Virus record (IMG/VR): IMGVR_UViG_3300027969_003013
Span: 1-20,523 of that record
DNA length: 20,523 nucleotides
Source of the DNA: a virus
Reading direction: 5' to 3' (one strand)
The notes below the pieces were generated by a model. It worked only from the letters and a program-made list of their open reading frames with translations. It had not been told where the DNA came from and ran no database searches. Shown piece after piece: positions 6,874 to 13,573 of the stretch (its first letter is position 1; every line of letters begins with the position of its first letter). The translations under genes and the position numbers were made by a program.

Positions 6874-7817
6874 TAGCAGTATCTCTAATTACTACACTGG
6901 CACACGCTTGGGAACCAAATAAGCCTATAACAGCAGTTATTGGGTTTGCCCCCGGCTCGGGCAACGAATTAAGTTTTAGAGGAATTAGTAGCATTATCGA
7001 AAAAGCTAATCCTAAGATTAATTTTATTGTAGAAAATCGTCCCGGCGGAGATGGCACCATAGGAATGAATCACTTTATTAAGTTGCCCAATGACGGCTAT
7101 CACATTTCTGTACCCAGTCATCAAGGAGTATGGGTCACTGCTGATTTTTCTAATCCAGAAAACAAAAAATATACATTAGATGATTTTGAATACGTTTTAA
7201 CTCTAGCAAAGAGTCCTCTTGCTATTATTGCCAATTCTGCCAGCGCCGTTAACACGCCTCGAGAGTTTTTAGATAGGGTTAAGAATACAGATAAGCCTAT
7301 TAATATTGCCGCCGGATCTGGAGCACATAAACTAGCCTATGAATATATGATGTATAATATCAAAGGCAATAGATCACTAGTTAAAACTATTCCTTATAAA
7401 GGCCCGGCACAGGCAGGTCAAGATGTAGCAGGTGGCCACGTAGAATTTGGCATCATTCCTGTAGCAGTTGCTAATACACTAACACAATCAGGCAAAATTA
7501 AAATTATTGCGTTATGTAGCGAATATAAAATCGATGCTATTAAGGATGTACCTTTAATGAAAGATCTAATTCCAGGGATGAATGTTTATGCCGCCTGGGG
7601 AATTATACTGCCTAAAAATACAGATAAAGAAATTAATGATTGGTATGTGACTAACTTTACCAATGCTATTCGTTCTAATGAAGGTCAACGATTTTTACGT
7701 GAAAATCTTATGTTTGCTGAACCTAAAGAACAAACATCTCAAGGGTTTAAAGCAAGTATGATGCAGTTAAGAGAAAAGTGGGTTCCAATTATTAAGGAAG
7801 TTGGTTGGAGCAATTAA
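6840..7817 (+). CDS. Periplasmic tripartite tricarboxylate transporter substrate-binding protein (Bug/TctC family)
   Basis: From the ATG at 6840 (GGAG 11 bases upstream) the 325-residue product begins with a signal peptide, MARYISFIIKVIAVSLITTLAHA, then WEPNKPITAVIGFAPGSGNE, VENRPGGDGTIG and LPNDGYHISV. These are the standard Bug/TctC landmarks (KPI..VV.FAPGG, VENRPGAGG.IG, PDGYTL). Later AAGSGAHKLAYEY, IPYKGPAQAGQDVAGGHVEF and AAWGIILPKNT also match. Bug proteins bind small carboxylates or similar ligands in the periplasm for a TctAB permease, and the family is greatly expanded in Burkholderiales. No permease gene is present here. It overlaps the upstream gene by 34 bases. It is likely a host-derived accessory gene; a phage copy is unusual. 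Confidence 0.93.
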   Translation: MARYISFIIKVIAVSLITTLAHAWEPNKPITAVIGFAPGSGNELSFRGISSIIEKANPKINFIVENRPGGDGTIGMNHFIKLPNDGYHISVPSHQGVWVTADFSNPENKKYTLDDFEYVLTLAKSPLAIIANSASAVNTPREFLDRVKNTDKPINIAAGSGAHKLAYEYMMYNIKGNRSLVKTIPYKGPAQAGQDVAGGHVEFGIIPVAVANTLTQSGKIKIIALCSEYKIDAIKDVPLMKDLIPGMNVYAAWGIILPKNTDKEINDWYVTNFTNAIRSNEGQRFLRENLMFAEPKEQTSQGFKASMMQLREKWVPIIKEVGWSN

Positions 7818-8362
7818 AATTTGTTGTTCTGATCTTCTACAACAATCCACCCTAATTGTTTTAGGTCTTCTTGTATTTCATCGGACACGTATCCTTCGGG
7901 TACATAACCTCTAGTGCCATCCACATCTCCGTTGCCAAGACCTTCGCCAATTCCGCTACAGTACCAATCAATGTAGTCACCTTCTTCACGCATGTCAGCA
8001 ATAATGCCCCCGGCACTTCTCCACGAGGCACTCCACCGTTGATCTCTAAGAATGGGCATGACATCTAATTTTTGAAACTCATTGTTGCACATGGCCGCAT
8101 ATAGATGTTGAGCATAGGTGTCACTGGCACGAACTTTTTCTAGCATAGATTTGCAGGTTCGGAGATCATACTCCATGTTATCTTTCTGCCAGTCTGTATT
8201 TGTTATCTGTTCTTCCTCCATTTCTCTCCAAGATTTGTACATCTCAATATAGTCGGGGTTAGGCAGTTTGCCTTGTTCTTCGCAACGTTTAATATACCCT
8301 TCTTTTTGAAAGGTGTGTCGATCTGGACTTTGAGAAATTTTAGTCATGTCGGAAACGGCCAT
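7814..8362 (-). CDS. Hypothetical acidic protein, 182 residues
   Basis: No family recognised. The first half is helical and charged (about residues 10-95, EMYKSWREMEEEQ, RTCKSMLEKVRASDTYAQHLYAAMCNNEF). The second half has RWSASWRSAGGIIADMREEGDYIDWYCSGIGEG and ends EDLKQLGWIVVEDQ. The start at 8362 has AGGTGG about 9 bases upstream; an internal ATG at 8347 overlaps the previous stop as ATGA and is the alternative. The stop overlaps the convergent Bug gene by 4 bases, leaving no room for a terminator between them. Confidence 0.72.
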   Translation of the reverse strand: MAVSDMTKISQSPDRHTFQKEGYIKRCEEQGKLPNPDYIEMYKSWREMEEEQITNTDWQKDNMEYDLRTCKSMLEKVRASDTYAQHLYAAMCNNEFQKLDVMPILRDQRWSASWRSAGGIIADMREEGDYIDWYCSGIGEGLGNGDVDGTRGYVPEGYVSDEIQEDLKQLGWIVVEDQNNKF

Positions 8363-8862
8363 GCATTACTGCCACCTGATACAGTAGGTCTGGGTTTTAG
8401 TTTAACATTTTCTTCGATAACCGTGCCGTCATCTTTGCATAAACTAACTTGATATGGAGCATCAATAACAAGGTAGTCGTCCTCAAACTGCCATTCGTGC
8501 TCGCCTTCATAGAGCCAAGCAGCCCCAGCACGTTCCCATTCTTCGTCACCGTCACCATCTAGGTAGCATTTTTTAATACGCTCTTGTTCTTCTTCAGCGA
8601 TATCGTCACTGAACTCAAACCAGCAAGAGTGTTGATCATCTAGTTCAGCACCCCATCCACAGTCTGTCTTGGCATGTGCCTGTACATCACCTTCCCAAGG
8701 GAGATTACAGTCCATATCTTCTTCAACAAACCCTTGCCCCCATCGATAGTGATCATCGATGTTAAACCAGCTGGTAGAACCGTCCGCATTATCACGGAAC
8801 ATTTCTATATGCCAGCAGATACTTTTTTTATGTAGAGGTTTGATGAGGTAAACTTTACTCAT
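8344..8862 (-). CDS. Hypothetical acidic, Trp-rich protein, 172 residues
   Basis: No known family. The protein is acidic and rich in Trp and Cys (CWHIEMFRDN, SWFNIDDHYRWGQGF, CGWGAELDDQHSCWFEF, EHEWQFEDDYLVIDAPYQVSLC), suggesting a compact beta-rich domain. A short Asp/Glu segment YLDGDGDEEWE lies near the centre. It has no signal peptide or membrane segment. The ATG overlaps the upstream stop as ATGA, so it is coupled to the 82-residue gene before it. Similar acidic phage proteins of unknown role flank it on the same transcript. Confidence 0.72.
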   Translation of the reverse strand: MSKVYLIKPLHKKSICWHIEMFRDNADGSTSWFNIDDHYRWGQGFVEEDMDCNLPWEGDVQAHAKTDCGWGAELDDQHSCWFEFSDDIAEEEQERIKKCYLDGDGDEEWERAGAAWLYEGEHEWQFEDDYLVIDAPYQVSLCKDDGTVIEENVKLKPRPTVSGGSNAWPFPT

Positions 8863-9107
8863 AGTTTTTCTTTTTTCTTACGTGTTAAGACTTTGGCTTT
8901 CACTGCAGGTTTCATATCAGCAAATTCTGCACCAGCAATAGCATCACGAACATCACGCATCAGTGCTTCGTCATCCCATTCTAATTTTTCAGGATAGCCA
9001 TTCTTATAGGTAATTGTTAAATGACTGCCTTTTATTACTTTTGTTTCCATCATTTCTGCAATATCAGCAGACATAATAACTTCTGTTTTCTTTTTACGAG
9101 TTGCCAT
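8859..9107 (-). CDS. Small basic hypothetical protein, 82 residues
   Basis: The likely start is MATRKKKTEVIMSADIAEMMETK at 9107, with GAGGA just upstream and the previous stop one base away; an ATG-like start 6 codons earlier would have no ribosome site. Both termini are lysine-rich (ATRKKK and LTRKKKEKL), with an acidic middle (LEWDDEALMRDVRDAIAGAEFAD). No family is recognised. It contrasts in charge with the acidic neighbours on both sides, which might allow them to bind one another, but that is only a guess. Confidence 0.7.
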   Translation of the reverse strand: MATRKKKTEVIMSADIAEMMETKVIKGSHLTITYKNGYPEKLEWDDEALMRDVRDAIAGAEFADMKPAVKAKVLTRKKKEKL

Positions 9108-9108
9108 T

Positions 9109-9612
9109 TTATTCCTCAAAATCAATTAAATTGCCATCTTCGTCTGCACAGATGATACGGATATTACCTTCTTCATCTTCAACTTCTAACGGACCCCATA
9201 CCCAACACTCGGTGTCGCTTAGGTACCAATCACCATCACCGTCATCTTCTAAGGCATAAGATCCATCTTCATTGATAAGATCTGTTAAGCGTTCAACTTC
9301 ATCCTCATCGTCGATGCCTTCGATTTCAATGTCGCCCCAGCATCCGCCGTCAAACATTTCAATAAGTTCAGTTTGTTCAACATTGTCGCCAAAGCAACTA
9401 AACAAATCGACGCTGTCTAAATCACTGCTACCACCTGGGCAATTAGTAAAATTAAATTCTGGAAACTTGTCGTCGTTAGTTTCTACACTAAACTCTGCAC
9501 TTCGATATCCATCTTTGATAATGATCTTTGCACCATCAATTTTACGGTTGTAAAAATATTCATGCTGTTCACATGATTTTTTGTAATATGTTCTAACGGT
9601 AAACATTGCCAT
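9109..9612 (-). CDS. Hypothetical highly acidic protein, 167 residues
   Basis: The protein starts MAMFTVRTYYKKSCEQHEYF with AGGTGA 7 bases before the ATG. After a strand-rich N-terminal part it becomes very acidic (DIEIEGIDDEDEVERLTDLINEDG, ALEDDGDGDWYL, EVEDEEGNIRIICADEDGNLIDFEE). Conserved-looking features are NFTNCPGGSSDLDSVDLF and DTECWVWGPLEVEDE. No function is known to me; strongly acidic phage proteins are sometimes DNA mimics that inhibit host nucleases, but nothing here proves that. Confidence 0.72.
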   Translation of the reverse strand: MAMFTVRTYYKKSCEQHEYFYNRKIDGAKIIIKDGYRSAEFSVETNDDKFPEFNFTNCPGGSSDLDSVDLFSCFGDNVEQTELIEMFDGGCWGDIEIEGIDDEDEVERLTDLINEDGSYALEDDGDGDWYLSDTECWVWGPLEVEDEEGNIRIICADEDGNLIDFEE

Positions 9613-9618
9613 TTTATT

Positions 9619-9960
9619 TCACCTTTTTTGTTTTCTAAATACTTCTACATCTGCTACAGCCTGTTGCAACGTGTTAGCATAATTTAGAGCTTGTTGTCGA
9701 GTCATAATAATATTAGCTTCATATTCAACATAGCCCTTGGTCAACAAGATCCAAATAGTTTGCCATCGATTCAGACTCCACCATTGGGATTTTTGTGTTG
9801 TATATGTAGTGATAGTGACATTGTGATTGTCTGCTTCTACCCAAACTCTGTGATCGTGATCGGGATCGGCACACTCACATACAACTTGATAAGTTATGGC
9901 ATCTCCCCAATCACTTCTTTTTAAAATGCCAACTGCTGGTGTTTGTACTTTTAGGTCCAT
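9619..9960 (-). CDS. Conserved phage hypothetical protein, 113 residues
   Basis: The sequence MDLKVQTPAVGILKRSDWGDAITYQVVCECADPDHDHRVWVEADN reads as a beta-rich start with a possible metal-binding cluster CECADPDHDH (Cys28, Cys30, His35, His37). It is followed by VTITTYTTQKSQWWSLNRWQTIWILLTKGYVEYEANIIMT and a C-terminal helix. I recall closely similar small proteins in T4-like phages, with no assigned function. The WQTIWILLTKGYV stretch is amphipathic and too short and charged to count as a membrane helix. It overlaps the upstream 278-residue gene by 10 bases. Confidence 0.78.
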   Translation of the reverse strand: MDLKVQTPAVGILKRSDWGDAITYQVVCECADPDHDHRVWVEADNHNVTITTYTTQKSQWWSLNRWQTIWILLTKGYVEYEANIIMTRQQALNYANTLQQAVADVEVFRKQKR

Positions 9961-10787
9961 AAGCTATCTCTAGCTTTAATAAGACGGATCATCATTTTTT
10001 CGTCTTCATCTGCATATTGTTTTTCAATTTTTTGAAGAAGTTTATGAGCCTTGTCGCTTTGCTTTTTAAGCACAGGATCTTTCTCACCACTGAAACTTAG
10101 TCGGCCACCATTTGCTTCACGTTGTGCTTCACAGTACGCACTCCAACCACTTGCTTCGTATGGATCGGGACGATTGGGATATACTGTAGTCCACCACATA
10201 TAAAGTTCTTTGATCTCTTTGGCACGGATAGCCTGACCAGTAGGTTTGTTATAATCAGGATGATCGGGTTCGCACCAATCACTATTGGTCAGTGTCATAG
10301 CCCAATTTAAATGGTCAAGGCCTGCCTCAGGGCAACGCCAAACACGCCAACGGAACCAACCACTAGCCCAAAAAGGAGCACGATACTTAACTCTTGCTTG
10401 ATCATCCCAAGCAATGTGGCTCCAGGCTTGTTCAATTTCAACAAAGTCCACGAGCTCGTTAAATAGACATGGAAGGAATCGATTGCCAACATCACACCAA
10501 TCACCAGGCTTAATATTACTAGGATGAGCGGTAAGAGAGTGAGTACGGCTAACCCAACGGTTATTGATGTAATACTTAACATCGTGAATCTTTCTAATAG
10601 GCCATGTGACAAAATCTTGGATATAGCCTAGGCCTTCTTCAGCGATCCAATAACGAACTCGATGACTGCGTTCAGCGGTCTTTTCCCATTCATCCCATCC
10701 GTCCGCAGTCTTAGGGCCGCCTTTTGTAGTACCACGTACCCAATCTGCAAAAGGAGTGCAACTCCAGTAATTTGTATGTTGTGCCAT
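9951..10787 (-). CDS. Trp-rich conserved phage protein, 278 residues, unknown function
   Basis: I count 20 tryptophans in 278 residues (about 7%), an extreme content. They recur through the first 220 residues (TNYWSCTPFADWVRG, APFWASGWFRWRVWRCPEAGLDHLNWAM, LYMWWTTVYPNRPDP), while the last 60 are a charged helix. The N-terminal half contains CTPFADWVRGT and IRKIHDVKYYINNRWVSRTH. No catalytic motif is evident. Related proteins occur in T4-like phages without known function. It starts on a TAATG overlap with the PGDYG gene. Confidence 0.78.
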   Translation of the reverse strand: MAQHTNYWSCTPFADWVRGTTKGGPKTADGWDEWEKTAERSHRVRYWIAEEGLGYIQDFVTWPIRKIHDVKYYINNRWVSRTHSLTAHPSNIKPGDWCDVGNRFLPCLFNELVDFVEIEQAWSHIAWDDQARVKYRAPFWASGWFRWRVWRCPEAGLDHLNWAMTLTNSDWCEPDHPDYNKPTGQAIRAKEIKELYMWWTTVYPNRPDPYEASGWSAYCEAQREANGGRLSFSGEKDPVLKKQSDKAHKLLQKIEKQYADEDEKMMIRLIKARDSLWT

Positions 10788-11215
10788 TATAGTTTCTCGT
10801 ATGTTTGTGCAAATATATCTTTTTTAACTACACCGTAGTCGTTTTCACCGTGACGAACAATAACATCTTCACCTGGATTATAGTGTAGCTTCTCTCCCCA
10901 GCTTGTGTCAACTGATCCAGAGTGGTCTGCAAGTTTAGCAATCTTGATAATTTTCTTTGGAGTGCAAACACCGCGGCCTAGATCGTCTTTAAGTTCTTTA
11001 AACTTTTCTGGGCTGATAGGATACTGTTCACCTTTTGGTCCAGTCATAATGTAGTAGCCTGCAGGGTACTTAACTGGACCTTCTAGTGTATCAATTGTAC
11101 CCGGCTCATTAGCAATCTCGTACTTTTCTTTAGCAGGTCGTTTGTAAGTTTTGAAACTGTCAGTCTTAAACCAAGTATCTGTGATACCTTCTACAATATT
11201 AATGTATTCACGCAT
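10787..11215 (-). CDS. PGDYG-domain-like protein
   Basis: The 142-residue product has two related halves. The first contains DTLEGPVKYPAGYYIMTGPKGEQYPISPEKF (about residues 42-72). The second contains HYNPGEDVIVRHGENDYGVVKKDIFAQTYEKL at the C-terminus, which matches the PGDYGxx..xFxxTYE signature. Proteins with this domain are frequent in phages and bacteria and have no established function. It lies between BI-1 and the Trp-rich gene, each junction a TAATG overlap, so all three are probably on one transcript from the BI-1 promoter. Confidence 0.75.
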   Translation of the reverse strand: MREYINIVEGITDTWFKTDSFKTYKRPAKEKYEIANEPGTIDTLEGPVKYPAGYYIMTGPKGEQYPISPEKFKELKDDLGRGVCTPKKIIKIAKLADHSGSVDTSWGEKLHYNPGEDVIVRHGENDYGVVKKDIFAQTYEKL

Positions 11216-11904
11216 TATTTTCTATCTCCAAACAATTGCAATAAGTTTATAAACAAGTTGATAAAGTCCATGTACAGAGTTAATGCTCCACGAACTTCTG
11301 CACTATCACTGGTTTCTATACTGAGTTCTTCTCGAATCTTCTGTGTGTCATAGGCAGTTAGGCCTAGAAAGATGATAATAGCCAATGCTGAAATAACCAT
11401 TTGCATAACTGTGCTACCAATAAAAATATTGACGATGCTGGCAATAACAATGGCAATCAGCCCTACGAACATAAACTTACCAAGACTATCCAAACTACGT
11501 TTTGTAAAATATCCATATCCACTCATGACCCCGAACAAGATTGCCGCACCCATAAATGCTGACACAATACTGCCCATAGTGAACACAGCAAATATTGTAG
11601 CAAAACTCAATCCCATCAGGGCCGCAAAGCCATGTAGGCATAACTGTGCTACAGATTTACTAGGATTAGTAGCCAATACCATACTAACACCAAAGATTGC
11701 CACCAGCGGTGAAAAGATTACAATCCACTTTAGCATGCCGGTAAAAAAGAATTCCAGCAACTCTGGACTGGTGCCTACAAAATAACTAACCATCATCGAT
11801 ACAATAACAGCAAGGCTCATATGTCCGTAAACACGGCCCATTGCTGAATTAATTTCGCTGGCAGAACGATATGACATTCCGCTTTCATAAGTTGTTTCAA
11901 ACAT
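11215..11904 (-). CDS. Bax inhibitor-1 / YccA family inner-membrane protein
   Basis: This 229-residue protein has a short polar N-terminus, then seven strongly hydrophobic segments (for example AVIVSMMVSYFVG, WIVIFSPLVAIFGVSMVL, ALMGLSFATIFAVF, FMFVGLIAIVIASIVNIFIG, MVISALAIIIFLGLTAYDTQ). It ends with the BI-1 signature AYDTQKI followed by GALTLYMDFINLFINLLQLFGDRK. Bacterial members (YccA, YbhL) sit in the inner membrane; some are pH-sensitive ion channels and YccA inhibits FtsH. A phage copy could protect or remodel the membrane or the host protease FtsH, which is inference. AGGAG lies upstream of the ATG, behind a perfect sigma70 promoter. Confidence 0.95.
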   Translation of the reverse strand: MFETTYESGMSYRSASEINSAMGRVYGHMSLAVIVSMMVSYFVGTSPELLEFFFTGMLKWIVIFSPLVAIFGVSMVLATNPSKSVAQLCLHGFAALMGLSFATIFAVFTMGSIVSAFMGAAILFGVMSGYGYFTKRSLDSLGKFMFVGLIAIVIASIVNIFIGSTVMQMVISALAIIIFLGLTAYDTQKIREELSIETSDSAEVRGALTLYMDFINLFINLLQLFGDRK

Positions 11905-11927
11905 AATAATCTCCTAAAATAAGTAAA

Positions 11928-11966
11928 AATCCTGTTTATGTATTTAATTATACATGAAACAGGATT
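11928..11966 (-). terminator. Rho-independent terminator overlapping a promoter
   Basis: On the minus strand a 16-pair stem (10 pairs AATCCTGTTT/AAACAGGATT, one bulged C, then ATGTAT/ATACAT) with a 6-base loop is followed by TTTTACTT. It lies directly after the MazG-like gene stop. The same bases hold the -10 of the BI-1 promoter, so upstream transcripts can end where new ones begin. Confidence 0.65.
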
Positions 11967-11975
11967 GCTTGTCAA
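11947..11975 (-). promoter_or_regulatory. Perfect-consensus sigma70 promoter for BI-1
   Basis: TTGACA (11970-11975), 17 bases, TATAAT (11947-11952), all perfect. The -35 starts on the base after the MazG-like stop codon. The -10 lies in the loop and arm of the hairpin at 11928-11966. The predicted start near 11940 gives a leader of about 36 bases with AGGAG. Confidence 0.85.
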
Positions 11976-12341
11976 TTATTTTTTAATAAATGGTTTTAAA
12001 TTTGGCGGAACCCAACCCACTGGTTTAAGTACCTTGCCATCTTCTCGTTTACGAACCATGCCTGTTTCTTTATCAATTTTGGCAAAGTTAGTTGACATGA
12101 CTTCTTTCCAAGCACCTTCCGCATCTGCACCCATACTATGAATAGCACCAATAGTCACAACTAGGATATCAATAAGAGCATCTAATTGCTCTACAGAATC
12201 TTCTGACAGTGTGGCTTCTAACAACTCTTGATGTTCTTCAGCAATAAGGTTAACGTACATACTATATTGTTTTTCGTTTAGACTATCAACGGTTTGTCCA
12301 CAGGCCCGCATAAATTTTTCTTGATCTTTAAATGGATTCAT
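11976..12341 (-). CDS. MazG-like nucleoside triphosphate pyrophosphohydrolase
   Basis: The 121-residue all-helical protein carries the metal-binding pattern of the MazG/PRA-PH superfamily: EEHQELLEA (Glu35, Glu36, Glu39), then EQLDALIDILVV (Glu51, Asp54, Asp58), then STNFAKID with Lys/Asp residues as in NxAK. These enzymes remove pyrophosphate from (d)NTPs or related nucleotides such as modified bases or ppGpp. In phages they are thought to alter nucleotide pools or host signalling. The tail KVLKPVGWVPPNLKPFIKK is typical of phage PRA-PH-like proteins. The start overlaps the DNA glycosylase stop by 14 bases, a hint of related roles. Confidence 0.85.
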   Translation of the reverse strand: MNPFKDQEKFMRACGQTVDSLNEKQYSMYVNLIAEEHQELLEATLSEDSVEQLDALIDILVVTIGAIHSMGADAEGAWKEVMSTNFAKIDKETGMVRKREDGKVLKPVGWVPPNLKPFIKK

Positions 12342-12741
12342 ATACTTCTTCTAGATATCTTTTTAATTCTTTGTCTGTGGGCTCTACTGAATAGTTCTGT
12401 TTGAAAAATATTTCATAACTGTCACTACCATATTTTCCAATACCATACAGCATTGTAGCATCTTCACCATCCCAGGTCAAGTAGTCTCGGCTCATTTGTA
12501 CAAGACGTTTGTAGCGTACATTCATCATACCCAATGGTGCTAGTATAGTTTTGACAAAATCTTCTTCAGCTTGTAGCAATGCCTGGGGAGTAGGAAACCA
12601 ATATAGAAATTCTGGCAAAGTCAGTTTGACTGGTTTGCGACCAGTTTGATTAAGCATGATAACGCCAACCATGTGTTCCCAACTGTTATTGATCTGTTGC
12701 TGTACCATTAAGTCGTCTCGTAGAGGCTCAAAGAATTTCAT
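12328..12741 (-). CDS. MBD4-like DNA glycosylase (HhH-GPD superfamily)
   Basis: From the ATG at 12741 (GAGG 6 bases upstream) the product has 137 residues and aligns along its length with the glycosylase domain of MBD4, which removes T or U opposite G. Matches are NSWEHMVGVIMLNQTGRKP (MBD4 LIATIFLNRTSGK), ILAPLGMMNVRYKRLVQMSRDYL ([23 protein letters not shown]), the helix-hairpin-helix LYGIGKYGSDSYEIF (98-112) and VEPTDKELKRYLEEVYES, in which Asp123 aligns with the catalytic Asp. There is no helix-hairpin lysine as in lyase-type enzymes and no iron-sulfur cysteines, so it would be monofunctional. There is no methyl-CpG-binding domain. Its target base in a phage is unknown. Confidence 0.82.
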   Translation of the reverse strand: MKFFEPLRDDLMVQQQINNSWEHMVGVIMLNQTGRKPVKLTLPEFLYWFPTPQALLQAEEDFVKTILAPLGMMNVRYKRLVQMSRDYLTWDGEDATMLYGIGKYGSDSYEIFFKQNYSVEPTDKELKRYLEEVYESI

Positions 12742-12742
12742 A

Positions 12743-12976
12743 CTAGCCTCGCCCTGTTGTTGTTTTATTAATTGAAGGACCTGCACTAGTAAAGTCAATT
12801 CCAGCCATACGACCTTCATACATCTTACCATTCCACGTCATGGGCAACTTCACACTTTTGTTTAGTACCACAGTTAAGTTCTGTCGTTCTTTAAACTCAT
12901 GCACTGCCGCCTCTACTGTTTTACTTGAGTTTGCCTGTTTAACGGTGCAGGTCTCACCGTATCTTACTACTTCCAT
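12743..12976 (-). CDS. Conserved phage hypothetical protein, 77 residues
   Basis: The product MEVVRYGETCTVKQANSSKTVEAAVHEFKERQ continues NLTVVLNKSVKLPMTWNGKMYEGRMAGIDFTSAGP and ends NKTTTGRG. The central part looks like a small beta fold. No function known. The start overlaps the upstream 107-residue gene by 23 bases; the stop TAG falls one base before the preferred glycosylase ATG, so the two are probably translated together. Confidence 0.72.
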   Translation of the reverse strand: MEVVRYGETCTVKQANSSKTVEAAVHEFKERQNLTVVLNKSVKLPMTWNGKMYEGRMAGIDFTSAGPSINKTTTGRG

Positions 12977-13277
12977 CTTTGCCCCATCTTAGATAAAATT
13001 CGCTTAGTTTCTTTGCTTCAAGTTCTGCTACTACAATATATAGGTGCCCGTAAGTATGTACATCTACTTGCCTGTGCCATACTGGAGATTCAATTGCATG
13101 TTCCATGACAAACTTACCCTGCTCACTCTCTTGCCATTTCCATAAAGGTTCTGCGGCATACAAATCAGGATCTTCGACGTCGCCCATGTTAAATTTATGT
13201 ACAACTACCTTGTGAATTTCTTTCACAAGTAGCTGACCATTTTCTTCAACTTCTTGAAATCTTACTTTACCGGACAT
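12954..13277 (-). CDS. Conserved phage hypothetical protein, 107 residues
   Basis: The sequence MSGKVRFQEVEENGQLLVKEIHKVVVHKFNMGDVEDPDLYAAEPLWKWQESEQGKFVM, then SPVWHRQVDVHTYGHLYIVVAELEAKKLSEFYLRWG, is of a kind seen in T4-like phages with no known function. Alternating strands and a C-terminal ELEAKKLSEFYLRW suggest a compact alpha/beta fold. No signal peptide, membrane segment or catalytic motif is seen. It overlaps the genes on both sides, by 16 and 23 bases. Confidence 0.75.
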   Translation of the reverse strand: MSGKVRFQEVEENGQLLVKEIHKVVVHKFNMGDVEDPDLYAAEPLWKWQESEQGKFVMEHAIESPVWHRQVDVHTYGHLYIVVAELEAKKLSEFYLRWGKDGSSKIR

Positions 13278-13573
13278 GATAGATGAAATAAAGTTATAAA
13301 CTTTTCAGCATCTTTGCAATGTTTAAAATCCCACATGTCCCAAGCCATACGTTTACAGTCAGGCCACTCTTGTAATTGTTCATCAACCCATCTCACCGAA
13401 TCATCTAAATTACTCGTAGGAAAATGATTGCCTGCATCATCAACAATTCCAAAATCTTCTATAAGTTGAAGACGATAACACTCCGGGGTTCTGCGATGTA
13501 ATGTAGGTTTAATCACAGACTGCTGATCTTTCCATTTAAATATTACTGATTGTAAATCGTCTAACGCACTCAC
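13262..13573 (-). CDS. Hypothetical protein, 103 residues, GTG start
   Basis: Translation likely starts at GTG (13573), which overlaps the upstream stop as GTGA, giving MSALDDLQSVIFKWKDQQSV. The rest (RTPECYRLQLIEDFGIVDDAGNHFP, VRWVDEQLQEWPDCKRMAWDMWDFKHCKDAEKFITLFHL) is mostly helical with a Trp/Asp-rich segment near residues 65-90. No family recognised. Confidence 0.7.
   Translation of the reverse strand: MSALDDLQSVIFKWKDQQSVIKPTLHRRTPECYRLQLIEDFGIVDDAGNHFPTSNLDDSVRWVDEQLQEWPDCKRMAWDMWDFKHCKDAEKFITLFHLSCPVK

Noticed and set aside
11372-11785. 137-codon plus-strand frame
   Set aside because: It is the antisense shadow of the BI-1 membrane segments; BI-1 is certain from its signature.
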